This document shows positions 40,998 to 49,669 of a stretch of 64,000 nt of DNA, in pieces; the stretch's first letter is position 1; each line of letters begins with the position of its first letter. The notes under the pieces were generated by a model. That model was not told the origin of the DNA. It did not search any database and saw only the letters and a list, made by a program, of their open reading frames with translations. The translations under genes and the position numbers were made by a program. The stretch is taken from positions 186,001 to 250,000 of the forward strand of contig CAIWCD010000014.1 in NCBI GenBank assembly GCA_903911145.1, read 5' to 3'. The DNA is from an uncultured delta proteobacterium (GTDB taxonomy: Bacteria; Myxococcota; Myxococcia; Myxococcales; 40CM-4-68-19).

Positions 40998-42914
40998 ATG
41001 TTGACCGGATCGATGCTCGGCGCCGACGCAGCCCTCGCTCACAGCGCGATGCAGGAGCTGATGAATGAGCTGCCGCTTGGCGTGATCCAGCTCGACGAAT
41101 CCCATCTCCTCGGGCGCTGCAACCCGATCGCACAGCAGCTGCTCGAAAGTGCGGTGGGGATCGAGCTGCTCCTCACCCTCGACAAGATGGCGACGCGGGC
41201 GGCCGCTTGCGGGCAGCTCGTCGAGACCGTGATGACGGCCGGGCCGATCGGGGAGCTGCGGATTCTGCTCGCGCGCAGCGAGGGCGTGAGCGGGTTCGTT
41301 GCATATGTCGAGAGGTCGGCGACCGCGCGGCTGCGCGCTGAGATCCAGGTTCTGCGCGCGCTGCTCGAGGCGGTGACGGTCGAGAGTTCGGTCACCGATG
41401 CGATCCAGCCTGGGCTCGAATCGCTCGCGGGCACTCTGACTGCGGGCTGGGTGGCGCTCTTCGAGAGCGATTCGGATGGGTTGGCTCTGCGGCCGCTCGC
41501 CCATGTCGGCGTGCCGCCGGAGCATCGGACCTATCTTCTGCCGCACGAGATCTCGGCCACGTCCAGCGCGGTCGGGCGCGCGGCGCTCACGGGCGCGCCG
41601 GTGCATCTGCGCGTGCTGTCGCGAGGGCCGTTCGCAGCAGAGCGGGCGCTGATCGGCGGCGAGAAGTTTGCCGGGCTCGCGCTGCCCGTTCGCGGCGGCG
41701 ACAAGATGCTCGGGGCGCTCTTCGTCTGCGGGCCGATGGGTCTGCTCGGAGAAGGAGAGATTCGTCTGGTGCAGGGACTCGCGGACGCGGTCGGGGCGCT
41801 GTTGCAGCGCGCTCGGAGCGACGGGGCGATCAAGCGCGAGCAGGAGGCGCGGCAGACGCTGATGGACAACCTGCCCGATGCGATCGTCGAGAGCGGCGCG
41901 CAAGGAACGATCGTTGTCGCGGCAGGTCGGGTGCTCGCGATCCTCGGTCGGAGCGCCGCCGATCTCCTCGGTGCGCCCATCGAAGAGCTGGTGGCGCCGG
42001 CCGATCGCATCGCGTTCGCCGCCAGGCTGCGCGCGGCCTCGCTCGATTCCGCCGCGCTTGGCGAGTTCACGATCGTCCATCCGAACGGCGCCCAGGTTCC
42101 GGTCGAGGTGTCGCTTCAGCGCGCGGCGCCCTCGAGCGATCTGTCGGTCCGCGCAGTCTTCCGCGATGTCTCCCAGCGCAAGAAGCTCGAGGCTGACGTC
42201 GCGCACGCGCGGGAGATCTCGGTGCAGCGCGAGCGGCTGGCTCTGATCGGACAGCTCGCCTCTGCAATCACGCACGAGATCAACAATCCGCTCGCGTTCG
42301 TGCGCTCCAACATCGAGCTGCTCGAGAGCCTCGCGCCGACGCAGCTCTCCGGGCCGGACGCCGCGCGCGGCAAGATGGTGGTCGAGGCGCTGCACGACTC
42401 GCTTGCGGGGCTCGATCGCGTCAATGCCATCATCTCGGCGCTCAAGGGGATGGCGCGCAAGAACACGCGTGAGGTGGTCGAGTTCGATCCATCGACGCCG
42501 ATCCACGAGGCGATCCTGATCTTCGAGCGGGCGCGTCACGGCAGTGGTCACGTCCAGCTCACGCTGCCGGCGCTGCCGATGGTGATGGGCTCGTCGAGCG
42601 GCCTGGCTCAAGTGCTGCTCAATCTCCTCGACAATGCGCTCGAGGCGAACGCCGGCAAGGGGCTCATCAGCGTGCAGTGCGCCGAGGAGGGCTCGTCGGT
42701 GGTGATTCGCGTGCGCGACCGCGGGCCGGGGATTACGCCGGACGTGCGTGCACATCTCTTCGAGCCCTACTTCACGACCAAGCTACCGGGGACGGGCATG
42801 GGGCTCGGGCTCTATCTGAGCCGCGACATTCTTGAGGCGTCCGGCGGGTCGATCGAACTCGAGTCGACGACGGATGAGACCGTCTTTCGTGTGACGTTGC
42901 CGCTCGCGAAGTAA
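40998..42914 (+). CDS. Soluble PAS/GAF sensor histidine kinase (NtrB/FlrB-like)
   Basis: Phosphorylates a response regulator. The 638-residue protein has no membrane segment, so it senses a cytoplasmic signal. Order: an N-terminal PAS-like region (LMNELPLGVIQLDESHLLGR, to about 110), a GAF-like region (about 125-275), a second PAS (about 285-395, LMDNLPDAIVESGAQGTIVV), a phospho-acceptor domain with H426 (SAITHEINNPLAFVRSN) and a HATPase domain (NLLDNALEAN, RDRGPGI, TTKLPGTGMGLGLYLSRDIL). The ATG follows AGAGG by nine bases. It is divergent from the sigma-54 activator, as flrB is near flrC in other bacteria, but that activator has no receiver, so the partner is not evident. Confidence 0.93.
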   Translation: MLTGSMLGADAALAHSAMQELMNELPLGVIQLDESHLLGRCNPIAQQLLESAVGIELLLTLDKMATRAAACGQLVETVMTAGPIGELRILLARSEGVSGFVAYVERSATARLRAEIQVLRALLEAVTVESSVTDAIQPGLESLAGTLTAGWVALFESDSDGLALRPLAHVGVPPEHRTYLLPHEISATSSAVGRAALTGAPVHLRVLSRGPFAAERALIGGEKFAGLALPVRGGDKMLGALFVCGPMGLLGEGEIRLVQGLADAVGALLQRARSDGAIKREQEARQTLMDNLPDAIVESGAQGTIVVAAGRVLAILGRSAADLLGAPIEELVAPADRIAFAARLRAASLDSAALGEFTIVHPNGAQVPVEVSLQRAAPSSDLSVRAVFRDVSQRKKLEADVAHAREISVQRERLALIGQLASAITHEINNPLAFVRSNIELLESLAPTQLSGPDAARGKMVVEALHDSLAGLDRVNAIISALKGMARKNTREVVEFDPSTPIHEAILIFERARHGSGHVQLTLPALPMVMGSSSGLAQVLLNLLDNALEANAGKGLISVQCAEEGSSVVIRVRDRGPGITPDVRAHLFEPYFTTKLPGTGMGLGLYLSRDILEASGGSIELESTTDETVFRVTLPLAK

Positions 42915-42948
42915 GGCTGGGCGCGGCCGGGCGCGATCTTCCGCGTCG

Positions 42949-44424
42949 CTAGGCCGAGCGGACGGCGTTGCGGCCGCTGCGCTTGGCCTCGTAGAGCGCG
43001 TGGTCAGCGCGTTCGAGCAGCCCCGCCGCGTCTGCCGTTTCCGGCACGTAGGAAGCGACTCCGATCGAGATGGTCGGGAAGATCGGCGGCTCTCCGGTCG
43101 CGAACTCAATCGGCGCCTGCGAGACGGAGCGGCGCAGTTTTTCGGCCACCTCGAGCGCTTCCGTGTGGGTCACGCGGGGCAGGACGATGCAGAACTCTTC
43201 GCCGCCGAAGCGGGCCACGGTGTCGACCTTGCGCACGTTGCGCTTGAGCGCCAGCGCCACGCTGCGCAGCACGATGTCGCCGACGGGATGGCCGTGCTGG
43301 TCGTTGATCGACTTGAAGCGATCGAGATCGACCATCAGCAGAGAGAGCTCGTCGCCGAAACGCAAGCTGCGGGTCCACTCCTGCTCGAGGCGCTGGAAGA
43401 GCTGGCGACGGTTGGGCACACCCGTGAGCGCGTCGGTGTACGAGAGCTCGAGCATCTGCGCGTAGAGGCGCGCGTTCTGGATGGCGAGACCGGCCTGCGC
43501 GGCGATCGCCTCCGCGATGCGGATCTCCTGCGGCCGGAACGCGGCGACCTCGGGGCGGCTCAGGTTCATCACGCCGACGATGCGTCCCTTGGCCTGAAGC
43601 GGGATGGCAAGAAATGACCCCGTGCTGCGCTGCAGTCCCTTGTAGTGGAGGAAGCGATTGTCCTGATCGACATCCGGGACGTAGACGGTCTGGCCGCGCG
43701 CCACGGCATCGCCGACGACTCCTTCGCCGATGGAGAAACGCATCCCGCGCGCTGAGGCCGGGGCCTTGCCCGCGACCGCTTCGATCACCAGCTGCTGCGT
43801 CGTCTCGTCGATGAGCAGGACGGAGAAGTCATTGACGCCGAGCTGCAGACAGGTGTGGCGACCGAGCTCCTCGAGTTGCTCGCGCAGGTCGAGCGTGCCC
43901 GAGAGACTGCGCGACACCTCGAGCACCAGCTCCATCTCGCGGGCGTGTTCACCGAGCTGCGCGTTGGCCTGCTTGAGCTCGCCTTGCAGCACCAGCTCGC
44001 GCTCCATCAGGGAGAGCTTCTGCTGCTGCTCGATCTCCGCGACGGCCATGTCGGTAACTTTCGCGAGCATGCTGTTGAAAGAGCCCGCGAGCTGGCCGAG
44101 TTCGTCGTCGCTGCCCACCTTGGCGCGGATGAGAATCTCGCCCGCTTCGGCGCGGCGCATCGCGAGCATCAGCGCCTGGATCGGCTTGAGGAGAAAATGG
44201 CGGGCCGCGAGAGCAACGGCGATCCCCGCGAAGGTGAGCGTGAGCAGCGCGCCGATCACCGCGCCCTGGCGCAGCTCGTCGAAGGCCCGCTCAGGAGCGT
44301 AGCGGGCGAGCTTCTGCGAGTGATTGATGATGCCCCAGAGCCCAAGCAGCAGCGCCGCGGCCGACGGCACGGCCGCGGCGAGAATCAGCTTGAAGGCGAG
44401 TGAGCGGCGGATCCCCGGGAACAC
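42949..44424 (-). CDS. Membrane diguanylate cyclase (HAMP-GAF-GGDEF)
   Basis: Makes cyclic di-GMP, which generally slows motility. The 491-residue protein has two membrane segments (about 9-31 and 55-77) with only a short periplasmic loop. A HAMP domain (78-130), a coiled coil, a GAF domain (about 165-320) and a GGDEF domain follow. The active site is GGEEF at 407-411, and RKVD at 398-401 is the RxxD inhibitory site in the correct place, five residues before it. The substrate-side LDRFKSINDQHGHPVGD is complete, so the enzyme should be active and feedback-limited. It converges with the kinase gene and faces the SpoIID gene across 15 bases. Confidence 0.94.
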   Translation of the reverse strand: MFPGIRRSLAFKLILAAAVPSAAALLLGLWGIINHSQKLARYAPERAFDELRQGAVIGALLTLTFAGIAVALAARHFLLKPIQALMLAMRRAEAGEILIRAKVGSDDELGQLAGSFNSMLAKVTDMAVAEIEQQQKLSLMERELVLQGELKQANAQLGEHAREMELVLEVSRSLSGTLDLREQLEELGRHTCLQLGVNDFSVLLIDETTQQLVIEAVAGKAPASARGMRFSIGEGVVGDAVARGQTVYVPDVDQDNRFLHYKGLQRSTGSFLAIPLQAKGRIVGVMNLSRPEVAAFRPQEIRIAEAIAAQAGLAIQNARLYAQMLELSYTDALTGVPNRRQLFQRLEQEWTRSLRFGDELSLLMVDLDRFKSINDQHGHPVGDIVLRSVALALKRNVRKVDTVARFGGEEFCIVLPRVTHTEALEVAEKLRRSVSQAPIEFATGEPPIFPTISIGVASYVPETADAAGLLERADHALYEAKRSGRNAVRSA

Positions 44425-44439
44425 GAATCGACTCTATCA

Positions 44440-45750
44440 GTGTTGACGCTCGCTCGGGCGGACAGGCACGTTGGCGCACCTGTGACGCCCGACCTCCCTC
44501 TGAGAGCAGACACCTCGACCGCTTCCGCTGCTGGGCGCAGCGATGGCCCGCGCCTCGCGGGAGGGCGTTTGGCTGCGGAGATCTTTGCTCGCGCGAGACC
44601 AGATTACCGCTCCGCATGGCGCTCGTTTCGTGCGCGCGCGACCGCACTGGGCACGGCTCTTCTGCTGTTCGGCGCGGCCGCGAAGGGCGAGGAGATCCGC
44701 ATCGAGGTCACGCGCGGGAGGGCCGCGGCGAGCTTCTCCGGGGCGGGCGCGAACGCGACGCAAGGGACGCAGGCGCAAGCCTTCACGCTGTCCGAGCGCG
44801 CAGAACACGGGCTCTCGGCCTCGGGTGCGGAGTTGCTGCTCGATGGCGCGAGAGTCGCGCAGCCGCTCCTGGTGCGACCCGGAGCGTCTCCGCTCCTTCT
44901 CGAGGGCAAGCCGCTGCCGGGGCGCATCGAGGTCTGGGCGGAGCAGGGCGCGCTCATTGTCGTCAACGCGCTCGATCTCGAGGAGTACGTCTCTGCCGTG
45001 GTGTCGAGCGAGATGCCGGCGCGCTGGCCCGCGGCGGCGCTCGAGGCGCAGGCCATCGCGGCGCGCACCTACGCCGTGGCGCAGAAGATCTCGAGCGGTC
45101 CGGGCGCGCGCGCGCATCTCGGCGCGTCGGTGCTCGATCAGGTCTACGCGGGCGCGGCCCATCCCGAGAGCGGTGCGAGCGCGGCGGCGAAGGCGACGTA
45201 CGGGAAGGTCCTCACCTGGAACGCGGCTCCGATCGCGGCCTACTTCTCGGCCTCGTGCGGCGGCAAGAGCGAGAGCGCCGAGGGTGCGTTCGATGTTCCG
45301 CCGGGGAGCACGCCCTACCTGCGCGTCGAGGATGACGGCGACTCGGATGCGGCGATGCCGCGCGCGGAGTGGATGGTGCGCATTCCTCTCGCGACGATTT
45401 CGCAGACGCTGCAGCGCGCGGGCCGGCTGCATGCGGCGGTGACGAGCCTCGCGGTGACCGAGACGACGTCATCCGGGCGCGTGCGGAAGATCAAGCTGGG
45501 CGCGGCCGGGAACAAATCGGTCGCGATGAAGGGGGCGGAGTTGCGGCAGTTGCTGGGCTATTCGACGCTGCCCTCGCTGGCGTTCAAAGTCGAGGTGGAG
45601 AAGGGCGATGCACTGTTCCGCGGGCGCGGCAGCGGGCACGGCGTCGGTCTCTGCCAGTGGGGCGCGCGCGCGCGGGCGGCCTCGGGCGAGACGGCCGAGC
45701 AGATCCTCGCGCACTACTATCCGGGAGCGGAGATCAGGCAGATGTATTGA
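44440..45750 (+). CDS. SpoIID/LytB-type peptidoglycan lytic transglycosylase
   Basis: SpoIID-family enzymes cut denuded glycan strands or enhance amidases. The 436-residue protein has the conserved domain at about 160-430: ALDLEEYVSAVVSSEMPARW then PAAALEAQAIAARTYAVAQK, with the Glu of SSEMP as the catalytic residue by analogy with SpoIID, AYFSASCGGKSESAEG, and the C-terminal GRGSGHGVGLCQWGARARA. A hydrophobic stretch (TALGTALLLFGAAAKG) near residues 67-82 looks like a signal sequence, but the nearest in-frame start is the GTG at 44440, 65 residues earlier, so the true start is unclear. FlgJ here lacks its muramidase domain, so a role in rod penetration is conceivable, yet the gene is not in a flagellar unit. 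Confidence 0.88.
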   Translation: MLTLARADRHVGAPVTPDLPLRADTSTASAAGRSDGPRLAGGRLAAEIFARARPDYRSAWRSFRARATALGTALLLFGAAAKGEEIRIEVTRGRAAASFSGAGANATQGTQAQAFTLSERAEHGLSASGAELLLDGARVAQPLLVRPGASPLLLEGKPLPGRIEVWAEQGALIVVNALDLEEYVSAVVSSEMPARWPAAALEAQAIAARTYAVAQKISSGPGARAHLGASVLDQVYAGAAHPESGASAAAKATYGKVLTWNAAPIAAYFSASCGGKSESAEGAFDVPPGSTPYLRVEDDGDSDAAMPRAEWMVRIPLATISQTLQRAGRLHAAVTSLAVTETTSSGRVRKIKLGAAGNKSVAMKGAELRQLLGYSTLPSLAFKVEVEKGDALFRGRGSGHGVGLCQWGARARAASGETAEQILAHYYPGAEIRQMY

Positions 45751-45773
45751 CGCTCGATTGAAGCGAGCTTCAG

Positions 45774-45795
45774 ATTCTGAATCTTGATTCAGAAT
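45774..45795. terminator. Hairpin between convergent SpoIID and GNAT genes
   Basis: A perfect inverted repeat, ATTCTGAATC-TT-GATTCAGAAT, starts 24 bases after the SpoIID stop and covers the GNAT stop codon. It is unusually AT-rich here. No T tract follows, so it may be a weak bidirectional terminator or a protein-binding site. Confidence 0.5.
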
Positions 45796-46349
45796 GCCAG
45801 CGGCCAGACGTCTCGCACGGGCCGCACGTCATGCGGTGGCCCCTCGGGCTGTAGCGACAGCTCCCAGAATCCGACGTCGTGCCAGCGGTCGAACTTCCAG
45901 CCGCAGCGATGGAGGATTCCCACTTGAGTGAAGCCGAACTTCGCGTGCAGCCGCTCGCTGGGCGGATGCGGTGACGTGATGCCGGCGAAGAGCTGCACAT
46001 ATCCCTGAGCGCGCAGGATGGGCAGGAGCTTGCCGTAGAGCGCCTGCGCGACGCCGCGCCCGTGCCAGGGCTGCGCGATGTAGACGGAGAGCTCGGCGCA
46101 GAAGCGATAGGCCCCGCGCGGTTTGTAGGGGCCCGACTTGGCGAAGCCAACGACACGGCCGTCGCTGCGCGCGACGAGCCATGGGTGCTGTTCGTGCGTG
46201 CGTGCGTAGAGCGCAAGCCACTCGTCGAGCGGCTCCGGCGCGGTGGCGAAGTTGGCCGGCGTCTCTGCCGCGGCCCAGTTGGCGATCGCCAGGATCTCCG
46301 CGACATCGTCGCGGCCGGCCAGCTCGATGGTGAAGGGCGATTCGCTCAT
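45789..46349 (-). CDS. GNAT N-acetyltransferase, phosphinothricin acetyltransferase-like
   Basis: Transfers acetyl from acetyl-CoA to a small amine. The 186-residue protein follows the Pat/Bar branch of GNAT: AELSVYIAQPWHGRGVAQAL with the CoA-binding (R/Q)xxGxG/A pattern as WHGRGVAQAL, LFAGITSPHPPSERLHAKFG and FTQVGILHRCGWKFDRWHD. The N-terminus (IELAGRDDVAEILAIANWAA) is also typical. The substrate cannot be told from sequence. It is divergent from mutL, 66 bases away, and ends inside the hairpin at 45774-45795. Confidence 0.85.
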   Translation of the reverse strand: MSESPFTIELAGRDDVAEILAIANWAAAETPANFATAPEPLDEWLALYARTHEQHPWLVARSDGRVVGFAKSGPYKPRGAYRFCAELSVYIAQPWHGRGVAQALYGKLLPILRAQGYVQLFAGITSPHPPSERLHAKFGFTQVGILHRCGWKFDRWHDVGFWELSLQPEGPPHDVRPVRDVWPLAF

Positions 46350-46415
46350 CCGCTCATTCTATCTGCGCCAACGGGCCACGTGGAGCGGCAGCGTTGTTTG
46401 CTACATTGACGCCCC

Positions 46416-48362
46416 ATGCCGCGCATCCAGATTCTCGACGAGACGCTCGCCAACCAGATCGCTGCCGGCGAAGTGATCGAGCGGCCCGCGGCCGTGGTGA
46501 AGGAGTTGGTCGAGAACGCGCTCGACGCGGGCGCGAAACGCATCGAGATCGATCTTCTCGATGGCGGCAAGAAGCTCGTGCGCGTGCGCGACGATGGCAG
46601 CGGGATGGGGCGCGAGGATGCGCGGCTCTCGCTCCAGCGGCACGCGACCTCGAAGCTGCGGACGAAGGACGATCTCTTTGCGATCGCGAGCTACGGATTT
46701 CGCGGTGAGGCGCTGCCGTCCATCGCGGCGGTCTCGCGCTTTTCCCTGCTGACAAGCGAGGCGGACGCGCTCGCGGGGACGCGCATCGAAGTTGACGGTG
46801 GATCGCTCGGACCCGCGCTGGATGCGGGCGCGCCGCCCGGCACGACGATCGAAGTGCGCGACCTGTTCTGGAATGTTCCGGCACGCCGCAAGTTCATCAA
46901 GCGGGCCGCGACCGAGCAGCAGCACGCCATCGATGCGGTCCTGCGGCTCGCGCTGCCGAGGCTCGATGTCTCCTTCACGCTGCGAGAAGGTGAGCGCACG
47001 CTCTTGCGGATGACCGCGGGCGAGACGCTCGCCTCGCGCGCGGAAGAGGCGATCTCGCGCGAGCTGCATGGTCGCTGGAGCCCATTTGACGCTGCGGTGC
47101 GGGGCGTGCGCGCGCATGGCCTTGCGGGTTCGCCCGACGTCGCGCAAGGGAGCGCGAAGGGAATCTGGCTGTTCGTGAATGGGCGGGCGATTCGCGATCG
47201 CCAATTGTCGCATGCGGTTCTGCGCGCCTATGGAGAGGTTCTCGAGCACGGCCGGTTTGCCGCCGCGGTGATCTTCCTCGAGGTCCCGCCGGCGGAGCTG
47301 GACGTGAATGTCCATCCCGCGAAAGCGGAAGTGCGTCTCGCCGATGCTCGCGCGGCCTGGGAGGCGATCGCGGCGGGGCTCTCTGCGGTGCTCGCGCCCG
47401 GCGCCTGGCTGCATCACGCGGGAGCTGCGGGGGCGGCTGCGGGTGGCGTCGCGGGAGTCGCGGCGACGCGCGCGTACGCTCTGGGTGCGGGCGGGAGCGC
47501 GATCGTTGGTGTTCAAAGCATTTCGTCCGAAGGTGAGCCGGCGGCCGATGCAGAACGGATCGCGCGCGTTGGTGAAGCGATCGCCCGCTTCGGCGCGCGC
47601 ACGGGAGCGAATGCAGACAGGCCGTGGCAGCCCTCCTCGCGAGCGACGCCGGTCGGTGGCAGGGAGATCGACGGGCAGCCGGGAGCGATGGTCGCGCAGG
47701 CGTCGGCGCAACCGGAGTTGCTCGCGGCCGCGCCGTTCTTCGCGGGCCTGCGCTATCTCGGACAACTGCACCAGAGCTATCTCGTCTGCGAAGGGCCGCG
47801 CGGGCTGGTGCTCGTCGATCAGCACGCGGCGCACGAGCGGATGAACTACCAGCGCCTTCGCGCGGCCGCTGAACGGACGGGATTCGTGCAGCCACTCCTC
47901 GTGCCTCGGATTCTCACGCCCGCGCCCAGCGCGGCCGCGGCGCTCTCCGCGTCGCTCGCGGCGCTTGGCGCCTGTGGCATTGAGCTCGCGGATTTTGGCG
48001 CGGGAACGCTGGCAATCAAGGCGCTGCCTGCGGAGTTGTCTCCGCTTGCGGACGGGCAACTGTTGATGCTGCTCGCCGATCTCGCAGAAGAACTGCAGTC
48101 GATCGGCCGCGGAGAAACGCTCCTGCGAATGCGCGATGCGCTGCTCGCGCGCGCAGCCTGCCACGCCAGCGTGCGCGCTCACGACGCGCTTTCCTCTGGC
48201 GAAGCGCAGGCGCTGCTCGATGCACTCGACGCAACGGACTACGGCGCTCGCTGTGCACATGGCCGGCCGGTGGTTTCGGAGTGGGCGGTCGCCGAGATCG
48301 AAAAACGATTCGGTCGCGACTACGCGAGCCACGCGCACGCAGCACGCCTCGAATCGCTTTGA
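46416..48362 (+). CDS. mutL: DNA mismatch repair protein MutL
   Basis: MutL couples mismatch recognition by MutS to strand incision. The 648-residue protein has the GHKL ATPase domain: IAAGEVIERPAAVVKELVEN, ALDAGA, DDGSGM, RHATSKLRT and FRGEALPSIAAVS. The middle transducer domain ends DVNVHPAKAEVR. A Gly/Ala-rich linker (about 330-435) includes one 15-bp repeat unit. The C-terminal dimerisation domain has the endonuclease motif as DQHAAHERMNYQ at 468-479, where the last conserved Glu is Gln. The companion motifs ACHASVR and CAHGRPVV are intact. Whether incision activity remains is open. It is followed by a lipoprotein gene after 80 bases. Confidence 0.97.
   Translation: MPRIQILDETLANQIAAGEVIERPAAVVKELVENALDAGAKRIEIDLLDGGKKLVRVRDDGSGMGREDARLSLQRHATSKLRTKDDLFAIASYGFRGEALPSIAAVSRFSLLTSEADALAGTRIEVDGGSLGPALDAGAPPGTTIEVRDLFWNVPARRKFIKRAATEQQHAIDAVLRLALPRLDVSFTLREGERTLLRMTAGETLASRAEEAISRELHGRWSPFDAAVRGVRAHGLAGSPDVAQGSAKGIWLFVNGRAIRDRQLSHAVLRAYGEVLEHGRFAAAVIFLEVPPAELDVNVHPAKAEVRLADARAAWEAIAAGLSAVLAPGAWLHHAGAAGAAAGGVAGVAATRAYALGAGGSAIVGVQSISSEGEPAADAERIARVGEAIARFGARTGANADRPWQPSSRATPVGGREIDGQPGAMVAQASAQPELLAAAPFFAGLRYLGQLHQSYLVCEGPRGLVLVDQHAAHERMNYQRLRAAAERTGFVQPLLVPRILTPAPSAAAALSASLAALGACGIELADFGAGTLAIKALPAELSPLADGQLLMLLADLAEELQSIGRGETLLRMRDALLARAACHASVRAHDALSSGEAQALLDALDATDYGARCAHGRPVVSEWAVAEIEKRFGRDYASHAHAARLESL
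47502..47522 (+). repeat. Single 15-bp AT-rich repeat unit inside mutL
   Basis: ATCGTTGGTGTTCAA followed by AGCATT, encoding IVGVQSI in the mutL linker. It matches the units at 27628-27663 (including the AGCAT that follows) and 10961-10990. It lies in the part of MutL least constrained in sequence. Confidence 0.55.
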
Positions 48363-48442
48363 CGCTTCGCACGCGCGTCTCCAGTCGGGCAACGCGGGAG
48401 CGGTGTTACTCTCGGCCAATGTTCGAGTTTCGCGGAGGCACG

Positions 48443-49609
48443 ATGCAGCACCAGCAGAGGGCCGTCTCTCGGGTTGGACGTGCCGTCGCGCGCGCTGCGT
48501 CTCCGGTCGCTCTCTCTCTTTTCTTGCTGCAAAGCGCATGCTCACACTCTGCGCCCGTGGGCCGCAAGGCGGAATCGACAGTGCCCGGTGCGGCTTTCGA
48601 GGAGGTCGAGGATGCGTTTCACGGGCTGCGCTTCTCACTTCCCGACGTGGCGGGAGGCTGGCAGACGAACGCCGAGGGAACGCGGCTCGCGAAGGATGTC
48701 CGCGTCGAGGTCGGGTCGTTTCCCCTCGCGCACCCCGGGACGGTGGCGAACTGCCGCGACACTGCGCGAGAGCGCCTGCGCGCGATGCAACGGGCTGCGG
48801 AAGCGGACGATGCGCGAGCAGCGAAGGCCGCGCCGCCGGAGCCGAGCAAGAGTGCGCCGATCGATCCCGTGCGCGACCAGACGACGAGCGAGGAGCCCTC
48901 GCCGAGCTGGAGCTTCACGCGCGGCGCCGATCTCTCTGCCGTGCGCAGTCGTTGGGCCTTCTTCGTCCGCGGCGCCGACTGCCTGCTCATCGAGGTGACC
49001 GGTCCTCTCGGCTCACAGACCGCCGAGGCCGTATTCCAGCAAGCGGCCGCGTCCGCGCATACCGTGCCTGTTCCCGTCGAACGGCAGCGCGAACTCGACG
49101 TGCTCGCCGGAATGGGATTCCTGCAGCAGCACGATCCTGCCTCGGCGCTCGAGCGTTTCGAGACGCTCTGCGCGCGTGAGCCTTCGTTTGCGCTCGGTCA
49201 CTATGGAGCGCTGATGGCGGCCTTTGAGCTCGGCGCTCCCGCATATCCGCGAGGCCTTGCGCACGGGAGCGCGGCTCTCGCGCAGGAGCACGATCTCTCC
49301 GCCGATCAGCGGCAGCTCGCACTCTCCGCGATCGGCGTGATGCAGCTGGCGCAGAACCAGCTCAAGCAGGCCGCGCAGACCTTGTCAGAGCTGGTGGTGC
49401 GCGCGCCCGAACTGGCCGACGGCCAATACAACTATGCCTGCGCGCTGGCCCGCCTGGGCGATGCGGGCGGCGCTCTCGATCATCTGAAAAGCGCATTCTC
49501 TCTCGACACCGCGCTCGCCGAGCATGCGCGCGACGACGACGATCTTGCCTCGCTGCGCGGATTGCCTGCGTTCGAGTCTCTGCTGCACGGCAATCCCGCG
49601 AAGCATTAG
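48443..49609 (+). CDS. TPR-containing lipoprotein of unknown function
   Basis: The 388-residue precursor has a lipoprotein signal (SPVALSLFLLQSAC, lipobox LQSA-C). A beta-type region (about 45-190, LRFSLPDVAGGWQTNAEGTR) is split by a Pro/Glu-rich loop. Tetratricopeptide-like helices follow (MGFLQQHDPASALERFETLC, ALARLGDAGGALDHLKSAFS). The ATG at 48443 has GGAGG four bases before it and gives the lipoprotein signal a normal length; an in-frame ATG at 48419 lacks a ribosome site. The gene follows mutL and converges with the GH57 gene. I cannot assign a function. Confidence 0.82.
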   Translation: MQHQQRAVSRVGRAVARAASPVALSLFLLQSACSHSAPVGRKAESTVPGAAFEEVEDAFHGLRFSLPDVAGGWQTNAEGTRLAKDVRVEVGSFPLAHPGTVANCRDTARERLRAMQRAAEADDARAAKAAPPEPSKSAPIDPVRDQTTSEEPSPSWSFTRGADLSAVRSRWAFFVRGADCLLIEVTGPLGSQTAEAVFQQAAASAHTVPVPVERQRELDVLAGMGFLQQHDPASALERFETLCAREPSFALGHYGALMAAFELGAPAYPRGLAHGSAALAQEHDLSADQRQLALSAIGVMQLAQNQLKQAAQTLSELVVRAPELADGQYNYACALARLGDAGGALDHLKSAFSLDTALAEHARDDDDLASLRGLPAFESLLHGNPAKH

Positions 49610-49669
49610 ACAGGATTGCCGTGAATCACTGCAGACGCGCCCAAGCGGCAAGCGCGCCGGACGCGGGAG

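Noticed and set aside
40971-42755. A 594-codon open frame opposite the histidine kinase
   Set aside because: It is explained by high third-position GC of the kinase gene; no domain is visible.
42916-45515. A shared word (CTGGGCGCGGCCGGG) after the kinase gene and inside the SpoIID gene
   Set aside because: Short, pure GC and expected by chance in such DNA.
46401-48638. A 745-codon open frame on the minus strand across mutL
   Set aside because: mutL has complete domain motifs on the other strand; the antisense product is Arg-rich and without similarity.
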